Notes under the pieces: model-generated | Told to the model about the DNA's origin: nothing | The model's database searches: none | The model's input: only the letters and a program-made list of their open reading frames with translations | Shown here: one piece after another, positions 1 to 11,164 of the stretch | Position numbering within the stretch: the first letter of the stretch is position 1 | How the letters are laid out: every line of letters begins with the position of its first letter | Source: Diorhabda sublineata | Lineage: Eukaryota > Arthropoda > Insecta > Coleoptera > Chrysomelidae | Direction: 5' to 3' | Assembly: GCF_026230105.1 (NCBI RefSeq) | Contig: NC_079475.1 | Span: 11,672,125-11,736,124, forward strand | DNA length: 64,000 nt | Translations under genes and position numbers: made by a program

Positions 1-99
1 CTTTCAGAGTGTTTGGTCCTATTATATCTATCCGTCTATCTATTCTATTTTGGTCCTACTTGCTTTGACAGTTTATTATTGAGGTGTTGTTTTTCTCAA

Positions 100-434
100 A
101 GCTAATCGTTTTCGATAGCAACGTCCTAAGGCATGTCACATGTTTGGAAATAATTAAGGAACGAGTTTTCTTTTATGATTCCGTCTCTAAACATTCTAAG
201 TAATGTTTTCTCTGCCAGGCTTTCCAACACAATCTGGAGAGGTGGAAGATTTAGAATCACTTCTAGTGCAGCTGTTGGGCCAGATTTAATGACCCAAGTT
301 GCACATGAGTCTTTGAACTTTTGAGAGATTGTACCCCAAACCACTGTCCCATATGTGATGAATCTTTTGGTAAAAAAATGTAATGTGTACTTAGTCAGTA
401 AATAGAAAATGGTCAACCCCGATGCAACTAGCAT
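100..434 (-). pseudogene. LINE reverse transcriptase C-terminal fragment
   Basis: The minus strand is open for about 102 codons. It reads ITYGTVVWGTISQKF, then GPTAALEVILNLPPLQIVL and ESLAEKTLLRM. This matches the segment after the reverse transcriptase domain in Jockey/I-type non-LTR retrotransposons, where a 'TYGAxVW' box is followed by 'TPTAALExILxIPPLxI' and a Leu/Ala-rich helix. No YADD catalytic box, endonuclease or RNase H is present, so this is a fragment cut off by the window edge or truncated. The reading continues a little beyond the ORF end without clear motifs. Clade is uncertain; a LINE origin is fairly sure. Confidence 0.6.
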
Positions 435-1351
435 AGATCTTTACAGGTCCGTACAACTCTACAAGCTAAACTTTTGATAATAATAGAGCAAACGAAAGTA
501 AAGTACTCAAATAGTAACATTATCCTAATTTATTAACGTTATTCCACGAGATATTCCACTTTTCGACTTTATTCCTTGAATTGTTTCTTGGTTTGGTTTG
601 TCTTAAAGCAGATCTATGACGCTTTCCTGTTCAATAGTTTCTTTTGCTAGTAAAAAGATTTCTGAGTTTCAGTCAGTTAAGATAAGAAGGAAAGCAAAAT
701 ATGGTCATTTGGATGTGGGTAAATTGTTATAGCATGCAGCTTGCGGTAATGGTCATAACTGACTTGATTAGTTCAATGCGGAAATTATGACCTTCAATTA
801 TTATAATTATAATAACAGTATTTCTTTGAAACATGCATCATTACGGACCTGAATAGAGTAGAGAGTGGTAATCCGAACCGAAAGTATAATACTTTACAGT
901 GATCTTGATAACAGGATCATGTTTGCAGGCCCACGCTTCTTCTTAATTTTGGACACATTACAATTTTAGTGCTTACACAAAATTTCTTTTAACATCGACC
1001 GCCTTGAAAGAAAAATATCAGTTCAGTGATTTCCATCGAATTGCTGGTTAATTAGATTCTAATTTTCACTTTGTAGATAATCGCGGTTTCAGATCTTGTT
1101 TTATAAAATGTAAGAAAAATTATTCTAGTAATCATTTTTAATTAATTAGAGATTTGTTGATATAATGAAGATAACTATCAATAATTAATATGAAATACAA
1201 AACGTTTTAGTGCAGGGTTAGTTATGTTTCATTTAATGTTAATAAGCTTTGTAATTAGAAGATGATTTTTATAGAATTTGAATCAGGCATTGAATTTTCA
1301 AGATACTCTATGAAAGAGGCTGTTTCTTCGTCAATCTCCCATATCGGAATC
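435..1351. other. AT-rich stretch, no recognised gene
   Basis: No open frame of useful length, no transposon motif and no strong repeat was seen here. Confidence 0.5.
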
Positions 1352-2748
1352 ATTATAGTCTAGGAGTTGTCAATCTAAAAAGTTCCCTTTTTATGAAAAT
1401 TGATAGTTCAAAATTATAGGAATTAAAAACGTGAGATTTGCGTGGATTTGCAAAGCCGGAAAAATTAATAAATGTTTACCTAAAGTGTATTCAATAGAAA
1501 AGTTCAGAAAAAATTTTCGCAAACCAATTTTTTTTACCGGGAGAGTTAGTCAAGCCTCTTATTAAAATGTGTGATGAGGGAGGAAATTTCTCCTTTACTT
1601 CGTAACATGGTATTTTTTATTTTGTTTGGTTGAATGTTTAATTTAAGATTATCTTGGTTTGCGAGCTTAGAAAAGGAAGGAAATATCCAAAAAATCAGCT
1701 TAAAATCCATTGACTTCGAACTCATTTTCGATAATCAGAATTATAGTCAATAAATATAATCAAGGATTTATGTTTTTCTGTGGAAATATCATTGTTCCAT
1801 AATGATTATTTTTTACTTACTGTTCGCTCATAATCTTCTCCATGATTATAGATATAATTTTTTTTATTTCTTATTTCTTTTGATATGTTTGTGTTTCTAA
1901 ATCTTCTTAATCTTAGGTCGGTCCTGTTTCAAAATTAGTTTTTTTTAATATTTATTTTAAAAGAAAGATAAACATTGACGTTTCGACCAATTTTAACTTT
2001 TGAAAAATTATTAAAAAAACAGAAACAGAAGAGACCCAAAATCATTTAGAAACATTGCTATAAATATTTCATAGCACACATTATCATTAAAAGTTTAAAC
2101 TTAAATTCGCATATTTCAAGGTTTTCAATCGTCATATTCAATCAATGATAATTTGTAAAAATCGAGTAAAAATTTTTATTACAGTTATAAAAACTACAGA
2201 AAGTGTAGAAACTATCATAGTTCTAGAAGCTTACTCCTACAGCAACTTCATTATGTGTATAGAAAAAATATATAAAAAAAAGCATAGAAGTTCCACAGAG
2301 AAACATTTATTCTAGATCGATTATTTATCGTAAATGAGTTAGGAGTCAATGGATTTTAAGCTGATTCTTTGGATATTTCTGAGCACGCAAACCAAGTTAA
2401 TCTTAAAGTTGACATTAAAACGAACAATATAGAATAAAAAAACATCTTACGTAATGGGGAAAAATATCACACACTTTAAAAAAAGACTTGACTGACTTTC
2501 CCGGCAAAAAAAATTGGTTTGCGTGAATTTTTTCTGAAAGAGAATGAAATTTTCTATCGATTATCCTTTGGGCAAACCAATTCATACCACGAGAAAGAGA
2601 GATATTTATCGATTTTCTTAATAATTATGTTTCTAGATTTGTAAATACACGCAAACCTTGCGTTTTCAATTCCTATAGTTTTGACTATCAATAAAAAAAC
2701 ACACGGTATGAGGAGACTTTTTAGATTGACAGGTTCTGGACTATTAGA
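1352..2748. repeat. 1.4 kb imperfect palindrome (fold-back element)
   Basis: The left half reads inward from 1352 and the right half reads inward on the opposite strand from 2748, and they match over most of their length. Clear paired blocks are TGTCAATCTAAAAAG (1368 onward against about 2733 downward), GCAAACCAATTTTTTTT (about 1519 against about 2522), and TCAGCTTAAAATCCATTGAC (about 1696 against about 2363). The pairing continues toward the centre near 1980, where GACGTTTCGACC sits in the loop region. Arms are diverged by roughly 15-25% with indels. No protein motif is present. It may be a Foldback-type element, or two copies of one repeat inserted head to head. Confidence 0.7.
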
Positions 2749-3480
2749 AATGAAAAAACATATTGTAAATTATTTTGAGCTCATCTTCTAAAATTTCGTC
2801 CAAATATTTTGGATTTTGCTCTAGGTACTTAGTAGGTCCTTCCTGAATTTCGATTGACCAATTATATGACCAATTATTAATCGGTCAGCGTGACAAAACA
2901 GATTTTGTTGTGAAAACTTCATCCAGATATTCCAATGCAGCTGAGGCAATTCCAAATATTGGATTTTAAAATCAATTATATAATATGTCTCCAGAAATTA
3001 CTGAGACTAATAAAAATTATTATTCAAATAGTAACAAATTTGAACCAATTTGATTTTTTTTTGAAAATTAATGGAATATTCCAAATAAATTCGAATATAC
3101 AGTGAAATAGCTCTGCAAACTAATTTAATTGCCTACCATAAAAACATCAAGATTGATTGAAATAATAATTTGATATTAATAATAAAATTAGTTTTATCTT
3201 CTGCATCTTTTTAATTGATAATCATCTTTGTTTTAGAATGTTTAATATACAATTATGATAATTATAAGAATTTCACGTTTCCTATTATTTTCGAAGGTTC
3301 CTTATATTGAATTAATCTTCCAAAAATCGAAGAATCTATTATATTTTTCAATAGAAAGTAAATACATATTATAATAATTGGGTTTATGATTCCAATAAAT
3401 AATATTAATTTTTACTCACGTCTCCATTTAATTCCGAGACAGAAAAATAATTTCCATATAATATATATAAAAAAACAGTA
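2749..3480. other. AT-rich stretch, no recognised gene
   Basis: Very AT-rich, with short inverted and homopolymer runs only. I see no coding signal. Confidence 0.5.
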
Positions 3481-3499
3481 ACAACGGAAAAAAATTTGA

Positions 3500-3780
3500 G
3501 ACTCTATTCACATAACTCAACTTCGCACACATCACAATACGCATCCCCCAAATGCCACTTTGCACATCATGTACTTAACTCACGACGTCCCAACACTGAA
3601 CCTAAACACGAACTGAGATTAGCAGCCGTTCTATAGCGTGGGAATTTGCAGAATAGGGTGTAAATTAACCAAAGTGGGGGTTAAACAGGCGGGTATGTAT
3701 ATTGTTGTAGCAATCAGGTTGTAAGAGAGGGAAAAGGTGGTAACCGTCGTTGAATTAAGGGCGGGAATTTTTGGGTACCC
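3500..3780. other. less AT-rich patch, possible host regulatory or exonic DNA
   Basis: Base composition is visibly more balanced than in the flanks, with C-rich stretches around 3520-3610 and G-rich stretches around 3640-3780, and several CpG dinucleotides. No open frame of length or transposon motif was recognised. It could be a promoter-proximal or conserved non-coding block of a host gene, but nothing in the sequence proves that. Confidence 0.25.
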
Positions 3781-4224
3781 CCAAATATATCTATGGTGTA
3801 ATTATTTTATTAAACTTGTACTTACTGATTATTAATATTTTCAATTGAATCAACGAATTGAAATATTTTAATTATTAGCGATAATTCCAAAATAAACAAT
3901 CACCTAAATTTACAAGAATAAAAAATAATTGTGGTTTGAATTCTTTCGATGCTTTTCAAAATTCAAATGTTAGGTTGGATTTGGGCTACCTAAGTATATT
4001 TCCAAAAATTTTACGTTATAAAAATTACTTGTAGATTGTTCAGTTTACATATGAAATAATGCAAAAATACCTAAATTGACCATTTGAATTTAATTTGATT
4101 GAGGTTATGAAATAGAAAGGAATAAATCTGAAGAATAATTTGGGGTTGGCTTATTAAAAAAATTCCTATCGCCGTCTAGATAAACCGAAAAAAGTATTCA
4201 ATTTTTTTGTAGATTTTTCGAAAA

Positions 4225-4372
4225 CTTCTGGCAACATTGTGCTAAAATTTTATAAGAATATGTTTTGGAAGCTCACAGATGAATTTCTTTTAATATCTGA
4301 CTCTAATAGGAGGCGCTAATTACATGGTTTGTATCGAGTAGTATTGAACACAACTTTTTTAAGGTTAGATTT
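4225..4372 (+). repeat. dispersed repeat family D, copy 1
   Basis: This segment reappears inverted at 40413-40585. Shared blocks include CTTCTGGCAACATT against ATTCTGGCAACATT, ATATGTTTTGGAAGCT, and a run around CTGACTCTxATAGxxGGxGCTA. It is non-coding, perhaps a SINE or MITE piece. The family is not identified. Confidence 0.6.
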
Positions 4373-6439
4373 ATCAATTTTTAATTTAGCACCATACACA
4401 AATTACAATGTACAAGAACCCCTAAGCTAACTTCTTTCAGTGGTTGCTCTGTATTTTCGTATTAATACATTTTCAAATACTTGCATCAGAATCAAATTAA
4501 AACTTTTCACTTTTTCTCTTGCAGCACCGGCTTTCAACAGCCTTAAATTAATTAATGAAATTTATGGACTGGGTATTTCCCCGACAACATACCTCCTCCC
4601 GATAAAGTAGTGACAGTGTCAGCTCTTCTTCTTACTATTCCCAAAATAACCATAGAGGAATTTTTGTGTTTGGAATATTTTCCCACTGTGTTTAGAATTT
4701 TTTTGACGATTGCACTCAACTGGTACTGTTTTAAAATCTTTTATAATGCTGAGACAAATCTTTACCACAACTATAATGAGTAAATTGCATTAGTATGCAC
4801 AAGAATCTAAAAACCCCGGTAAGGATTCTAAATTGTCCTCTATCTGTCCATTTCCACAACATACATAATTAAATTTATTAAATTTTTTTGAAAGATTACA
4901 AATATCTTTCTCTTTTAAGCAAATTTTATATAATAATTTCCGTGACAATTCGTATTTTCATTCATTTGGAGAACACAACAAATAGAATTGAACAGATTCT
5001 TATTTGGATAATATTTCAAAAGAATATAAATTCACTTTTTTATGTGTTATAAAGAGTATAAGCTCCATTTTATTCAAATCTGTTCTACCTACTACTTTCT
5101 TCTTTAGTAATTCAAGCAGAGCTTCCGTTTTTTCTTCATTTTATTTTTCTCCTAGTCCACAGCTACCAAGCTGGAGTCAATCACACCTAAAGGACTCAAA
5201 CAGTATAACACAAACAAACAAACTCAACTCTAGTAACTGGGAATTCAGTTGATAGCTGCAACCACCCCAAATTTCCACACTTAATCCCAATCTTATCTTT
5301 AATATATAAAAACTTTGTTTTATTGTTTACAGCAACAAATATTATTTTGAAGAATCGTATATGAGGAAAGTTTTTTTTTAATTTAAATTATGAAGTGTTT
5401 TTAGGTTTTTCACTTTCTTCTATAAACTTTCAACGTTGTTCGTTAAAAGGCTGGTGGAGTCCAATTTAATATTAATTGTTCACCCCATCTGAGTCTCTCT
5501 TTATTTATATATTTATACAACAGGTTTGATAAACGGGTAGATAATGTAGAGTATACCCTGATAAAACACATTTCCAAAAAACACCTTATCAATACCATAA
5601 CTTAATTAAGATATTTCCATATTTTTCACATCCATTCTAAAGTATTTCGTCTTTTCTATCGGATCTTTTCCTCACTTACAGGTTTAAGTTAACTTCTATT
5701 TTTTAGAACACAGAAATGATTGAAAAGTATTTTAATATAACTAATATTGAAACAAAAACGGCAATGAAAAAATGATAAGGACCTTACTGCACAAACGTGT
5801 ATTGACTACAAAAAACATGAAAAAGCACAAATCCTTTGAGAAGGAATTTCCATTGCAGATTGCACGTTTTTTGGAATTTGTACAATTTGAAGGAGTTCTA
5901 GAAAAAAGTTTCACGTGTTTCACATTGCCAGTTCACCCAATTATTCGTTCAATCACCATCTATGCATTTCGTTCGAATTTATCTGTGGCACTTTCAAGTT
6001 ACGCCCACATTTCCATTTAACAAAATGTTTACTGGCGCACATTAGCGATATCCGTTCGAGGTATTTTCTTATTATTATTATTATTGTTTTCTTTTTTTTT
6101 TCGATTTATTGCATCCAACTTAAGATAATTTCAGTGTTGTTAAACAGAAGCTTGAGAACCGGACGCAAAGCTGCAAATTTAACTAGCACCTTCAACAATT
6201 CAATTTTTGTTTTCTGCAAAACACGACCGGTTATCGAAAACTAGTCATTTATACACTACATACATGGTCAGCTTGATCTTGATATTTTATTTCATTAGTA
6301 ACCAACCGATATTGTGAGTTTTTGTTGTTTTATTCATCTCATACATTCACTAATTGAATAACTGGATTATCACGACATTTTTTGAGCTAAGGAATAAAAA
6401 GTAATGACATAAGAATGAACAAAAAATAATTAGAGGACG
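4373..6439. other. AT-rich stretch, no recognised gene
   Basis: Several short open frames occur between 5004 and 6244 but none shows a recognisable domain. A pyrimidine-rich tract ending in TTGCAG near 4525 resembles a splice acceptor, but no credible exon follows it. Confidence 0.4.
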
Positions 6440-7690
6440 AATCCTAGTAACGAAATCCACTAGGTGAGCTGATGGATGTGCGGGAATCCCGTAGCCTATC
6501 AATTAAACTGGCAGCCACCTACATTCTATTATCTAAAAATTCTTTCTCTAAAGTAGCAACCAGTTGCTACCATTCTAACTTCGTCGTGTTCGCAATACGT
6601 ACACTCAACTGTTTGTGCTTTCTTTATTTTTTGGATATACCGTCAAAAGTAGCAGTGTCCCGTCAGAAGCTGGATAATGCAGGAATTTACCTATAATTAT
6701 ATCGGTCTTCGTTTTCATTCAACTAATTTTTCTTCTGTCTACCGTTGTTGCCACGTCTGTATTGTTCTCGTTCTATAGACCTTTACGGAGGTCAACGAAG
6801 ATTACACCCGCCACCACTAATACAGCCTGTGCACAGATAATCCGATAATCATCATCATCGCTTTGTAGTATTTCTTTATCTTCAGGGTGTCTGACTAACT
6901 CCATACAGAAGAATCGAGTTGGTCATAGCCATCAATAGCCGTAGTCCGTTTAGCGACTCAAGGATGCTGTCCGTTCGGCTGCCATTCGAGCTGTCTTCCG
7001 TATATGGTGCCAGAAAGACATTTTCGTATCTAAGGTCACTCCCAAATACTTCGACTGAAGCCCTATCTCAATTGGCAGTTTTCTCTACATTTGTTTCCTT
7101 CTGTGAAACATCAGCTTAGTTTTTTCCGTAGCGAGTTGTCCATGATCTGTCATAATTACTAGTCTCTTGATCTGGTTCAATTTTAGCTGCGTTAAATCTG
7201 AAGATGGTTTGGTGATCACAACTACCACATCATCGGCGAAAGCAATGAGAAACACACCAAGAAGCAATTCCAGTTTAAGCAGACTATCATATAGACCATT
7301 CTATAAATCCAGCAGTCCCTGGGGTGATATGTCTTCTCACTTATTCTATAGACGTGTCGTAAACGATTCGCTTGTTTGTCAGATAATCCTCGACCACTTG
7401 GGTTACATAGCCCAAGATCCCAAAGTAGTTTTTAAGTCACCCCTAGGATATCTACCAATCTGGCCGAGTTGAAGACGTTCCGTATGTCTAGGGTTGCTAG
7501 CATAACGATTGTTTGCGTTGTATGGCTGTGTTTGTCCAGTACCAATAAGGATTGCTCTGATTTGTTGATCGGTCCTTTTTGGAGCCGATTTGCAGGTCTA
7601 AAAGGCCGCCTTCGGTTTGTATCCCGTCTGTTAATATCGGTCATTAAATGTTCAAATAATTTACTCGTACTCAGGTCGTCTTAACCATTA
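6440..7690 (-). pseudogene. R1-like LINE reverse transcriptase remnant
   Basis: Read on the minus strand, 7644 to about 6440 follows the order of an R1-clade non-LTR reverse transcriptase. LATLDIRNVFNSARLVDILG (RT motif A, normally LDxxNAFNSA) comes first, then a YDSLLKLELLLGVFLIAFAD segment. The FADDVVVVIT catalytic box follows at about 7240, with LKLNQIKRLVIM and QLATEKTKLM. Next is KYLGVTLDTKMSFWHHIRKT near 7030, and further on AQAVLVVAGVIFVDL near 6810. A Cys-containing tail lies near 6600. Frames change several times and the RT finger region and endonuclease are absent, so it is a truncated, frameshifted copy. The catalytic Asp pair is still visible. R1-like assignment is by motif wording. 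Confidence 0.8.
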
Positions 7691-8300
7691 GAAATAAGAA
7701 CTAGCCTCTCTACCCTTCACTGCTCGTTGAAGATTCCTGTTGTACCAAGAAAGTGTTGTACAGAGATTTCACTTAACTATTTATAGATTCTGGTGTATTT
7801 AGAATTTCAACTCGGTACTATCTAGCGGCGTTTTCTCAAATTACCTTCTCCGGAAAACACGATTCGATTTATAGAGATGGATGATTTTAGATGTAACTCA
7901 AGAAGTTGGTTGGTTTTGAAACAGACAAATGTAAGAGAGAAAATTTACTATAACACTAATAAAGTGAAGATATTAACTACATTTTTCCCTCCTCAATTTC
8001 TTCATGTACCAAATTTTCTTCTGTAGTACCGATTAGGATAAATGAGTTTCTGAAAGAGCAGATTTTCATTATTTTCTTCTGTTCAATTCGCTTCGTTGTT
8101 TGTCTGTTAATTTGTATATGAGTGAATTCGTAATCTAAAATTTGAGCTCAAATTTTGAAAAACTTTTATTTTGATTAAAAAAGCTTGTTTTAAGCACAAT
8201 TGTAAATTGAATATAATTTTCATGTGAAAATAAATGAGATCTGAAATTGGATGTTTTACATTTGAAACTTCAAATACCAGGGTTGTATAAAAAGTTTCCG
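7691..8300. other. intergenic, no recognised gene
   Basis: Nothing recognisable. It forms the left flank of the LINE insertion at 8312. Confidence 0.5.
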
Positions 8301-8306
8301 ACCACA

Positions 8307-8310
<4 letters not shown>

Positions 8311-8360
<50 letters not shown>
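8311..8360. repeat. (TA)25 microsatellite, LINE 3' tail
   Basis: Uninterrupted alternating T and A. It abuts the stop side of the minus-strand LINE ORF, so it is best read as the element's own tail that has since expanded or been inherited at this length. Confidence 0.9.
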
Positions 8361-8364
<4 letters not shown>

Positions 8365-8368
8365 CGGG

Positions 8369-9386
8369 TTAAAACGTTCTTCGCCGTATTCCGATTCCCA
8401 GTTTCCATTTTTCTCGATCTTCCCAAAGATCTTCTTCCAATCCTCTCTCTCGAATATCCTTCTCGATACCTTCTCTCCAACTTAATCTTGGTCTTCCTCT
8501 CTTTCTTCTCCCTTGTGGTGCCCAATTTAAAATTTGTTTGGGTATGCGGTCTTCAGGCATTCTTTGGACATGTCCGTACCATCTTAACTGATTCACCCTA
8601 ATGTCTTCCGTAATCGTGTGTTGCACCTTCATGATCTCCCTGATTTTGTCGTTTCTTATTTTTTCCAGTCTTGATATTCCTGCCTCGCGTCTCCAATAAT
8701 CCATTTCTGTGGCTTCAAGCATTTTGACTGTTTTTTCTTTTAGAGGCCAGACTTCGCTACTATACGTTGTTATACTTTTTATTATGCTATTGTATATTCG
8801 ATGTTTGTTTTCCTTGGATATTTGTTTGTCCCACAATACACTATTTAGTTGTCTTATTGCTTGTCTTCCTTGGTTATTTCTTTGTGCTATTGCTTCATCT
8901 AATCTTCCATCAATCATTAGTGATGATCATGCCTAGGTATTTGTATTTTGTACAATGACTTATTTTTTATTGTGTTTCTTCAAGTATTAAATTTTGTTGT
9001 TCTCCTCCAATACACATATATTCCGTTTTACTAAAGTTTACTTCTAGACCCCATTTCCTGTATTCCTCTACTAGCTTTCTTGTCATATATTCTAAGTCTT
9101 TGTAGTCCTGTGCCAAGATTATTTGGTCATCTGCAAAACACAGGGTATATAGTGTGGAATCGATTAGTGGAATGCCCATGTTCTTACATTTCCTTTTCCA
9201 GTGTGCTATTGCGTGTTCCAGATATATCTTGAAGAGTGTGGGTGACAGACAGCATCCTTGTTTCAACCCCTTATTGATGGAGAATTCTTTTGAGACCTTG
9301 TTTCCTATTTTTACTTGTGATTTACTGTTTTCATAAAGCTTTTGTACTGCTTTTATTAGGGCCGCATTTATATTTGTTCTTTCCAC
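8369..9386 (-). pseudogene. RTE-like reverse transcriptase, 3' half, frameshifted
   Basis: The first open stretch (9395 down to 8967) holds GLKQGCCLSPTLFKIYLEHA (RT motif with the QGCxLSPxLF signature), then LYTLCFADDQIILAQDYKDL with the FADD catalytic box, then EVNFSKTEYMCIGG. After a frameshift at about 8917-8926, next to a KYLGMII box, the second stretch (8917 to 8369) gives GRLDEAIAQRNNQGRQAIRQ, a WRREAGISRLEKIRN segment, LRWYGHVQRMPEDRIPKQIL and the basic GRRKRGRPRLSWREGIEKDI tail. That order is typical of RTE-like elements. The first residues of the upstream frame come from the target-site repeat. The endonuclease domain is missing by 5' truncation. Confidence 0.85.
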
Positions 9387-9629
9387 AAACCACAAACTAA
9401 AGATATATTATAATTCGAGATTTTCATGGTAAAGAATTGTTGGAAGACACAATTATAAGCATAGTCTACAAATTGTTTTACTTTTATTTGTGTAAAAAAT
9501 GCAAAACTTATTTTCTTTTCCTAAATTATGTGAATAACTTCAAGAAATTTGAACAAAATGAGCTAATCCTTGAAATCTGCTACAGCCTACTCAGCCTGCT
9601 GGTTAATCCACCAATGCTTGACTAATTAA

Positions 9630-10075
9630 GAGCGTTCGGGGCGGCCAAAATTTTCGGCAACGTCCATTATCATTGAAAAAGTTCACCAAATGGTACTAAG
9701 TGATTGAAGTCAGAGAAAAATAAGAGGCTATCGATTTATCAAAAGAACGCAATTCTCATATACTGAAAATATACATTTTTGAAATGGTTTGAGCAAAATC
9801 AGTCGATTCATAGCTGTAGAAAAAACATAGATACACCACTAAACTCCTGGAATGGAAAAAACAGTCAAGACAGTGGATTGTTTCTAAACAGACTGTTGCG
9901 TTGGCCGAAAAAATGATAGCGACCGTTTTTGGGCTGTGTTTGAAGAATATCTTCAAAAATCTAAGGCATTTAACGGAAATACCGCACATTATTGCTTGAT
10001 TAGTTAAAGGAAATTGCAAAAATCAACCGCATTCGAAGAACAACAACCTCGGTGGAGGCCCCCAGCGAACTTTTT
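9630..10075 (+). pseudogene. mariner transposase remnant
   Basis: Plus-strand translation in shifting frames gives ERSGRPKFSATSIIIEKV and HQMV from the linker after the helix-turn-helix. Next comes RFIAVEKT, a decayed form of the RFxTVDETW box that holds the first catalytic Asp, followed by QSRQW and KMIATVF. EYLQKSKAFNG and LKEIAKNQPH follow from the catalytic core. Stops and frameshifts are frequent, and the middle and C-terminal parts are deleted. No terminal inverted repeat was found. The long minus-strand open frame over the same bases is only the complement of this remnant. Confidence 0.7.
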
Positions 10076-10748
10076 TGTTTATTTGTTCAATTTTCACGAT
10101 AGAGACGTTGTTATATATACTTCTTTCGAAAGAATTTTAGTCTTGAAATGAAACTTTATGGAAGAATAAAAATTATTATTTTAAAAATATTGACTCGTTA
10201 ACTTTTCAGAATATTTGAACTCTAAACAGCGCTCTACAAAATTTTCCTATGGACGAATCATTCAAAATTTTCCTTAAAAACATGAAATCAACTTCTTCTC
10301 ATTATAACTTTTTAGAAAGCTCTTAATAATAAATATTCGATCAAGCACCTGTGCTGAAACTTGAACTGAGGTTTCTCAGGGAAGTTAACAGTAACTCACT
10401 GTAATAATTTACGCTTTTCATTTTAATTCATGATTATTATAGACATATTAGCCGTAAGAAAGAAGACTACCCCTACCACATACTCATATCGCGTTCATTT
10501 CCTCTTATTTGTGAATAGATCGAGAAATGGTCAGTACCTAATTGACGGCTATACCTGCATCATACCGAGTTAACAAGATATAATAAGATGTATTAAAAAA
10601 TGCAGTGTTGCCACCTCTTGTTTCTATTTAAAATTACACACTAATAAGACTCATATTACTTGGAATTAGATATTGGAATAGCAATTAGAATTTTATATTA
10701 GATAAAATTAGTTCATCGACATTGTAATATATTGTGATCAAATTGTTG
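10076..10748. other. intergenic, no recognised gene
   Basis: AT-rich, without domain signals. A TATA-like or initiator element for the ORF at 10749 could not be picked out with confidence. Confidence 0.4.
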
Positions 10749-11117
10749 ATGGTGGTGTGGCTATTAAGTTACAATCCTAGCGTTGCTAAAAAAAGTACGA
10801 ATGGGCCAAAGGACTGTCAGCTGTGTAGCCCTAAGTCTATTCTTTCGAATACGATGTCTACCGTATCTATAGACAAACCAGTGTTTATCGTAGCAGTTCA
10901 CACTAACAAGAATTACAATCGAAATAATATATTGAGCGTTGTTATCTGTAGATATTGGGATATTGATATGGACGGCAACATTGTCAGTAAACCTGATTTG
11001 GAATCGGAATCGGTAAAAACAAAAGAATGTGGGCACAGGTCGATTCGCATAATCAGAAATCTGTCACAGGCAGTGAAGCGTACTAACTACCTGCATAAGT
11101 TGTTAAGTAATCATTAA
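10749..11117 (+). CDS. small orphan ORF, candidate protein gene
   Basis: The frame is open after a TAA at 10725; the first ATG is at 10749 and gives about 122 residues ending at 11117. The start MVVWLLSYNPSVAKKSTN has a short hydrophobic segment that might act as a signal peptide, though it is weak. Cysteines fall in DCQLCS, VICRYW and KECGHR. The protein is mixed in composition and is not a low-complexity AT-derived string. An AATAAA poly(A) signal lies at 11159-11164, about 40 nt after the stop. There is no intron and no transposon motif. I do not recognise the family. It could be a real intronless gene, a terminal exon or a chance ORF. Confidence 0.35.
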   Translation: MVVWLLSYNPSVAKKSTNGPKDCQLCSPKSILSNTMSTVSIDKPVFIVAVHTNKNYNRNNILSVVICRYWDIDMDGNIVSKPDLESESVKTKECGHRSIRIIRNLSQAVKRTNYLHKLLSNH

Positions 11118-11158
11118 ACACATTTGAATTCGTGAGATTGAATGTAAATAATTCATCA

Positions 11159-11164
11159 ATAAAT
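11159..11164 (+). promoter_or_regulatory. poly(A) signal AATAAA
   Basis: A consensus hexamer about 40 nt after the stop of the ORF at 10749-11117. The hexamer is frequent by chance in DNA this AT-rich, so support is modest. Confidence 0.35.

Larger units (their letters stand above)
8301..9399 (-). mobile_element. 5'-truncated RTE-like LINE with target-site duplication
   Basis: An 11 bp direct repeat ACCACAAACTA occurs at 8301-8311 and 9389-9399 and brackets the insertion. The element reads on the minus strand. Its 3' end is a pure (TA)n tract at 8311-8360, consistent with the simple-sequence 3' tails of RTE-like LINEs. Its 5' end is cut off inside the reverse transcriptase domain, the usual outcome of incomplete target-primed reverse transcription. 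The exact duplication and uninterrupted tail suggest a fairly young insertion. The inserted body is about 1.08 kb. Confidence 0.85.

Noticed and set aside
4500..4560. Spliced host exon after a pyrimidine tract and TTGCAG
   Set aside because: The following frame closes quickly and has no partner exon or donor that I can support.
9756..10019. 87-codon minus-strand ORF
   Set aside because: It lies over a plus-strand mariner remnant whose motifs are recognisable; the minus frame has none.
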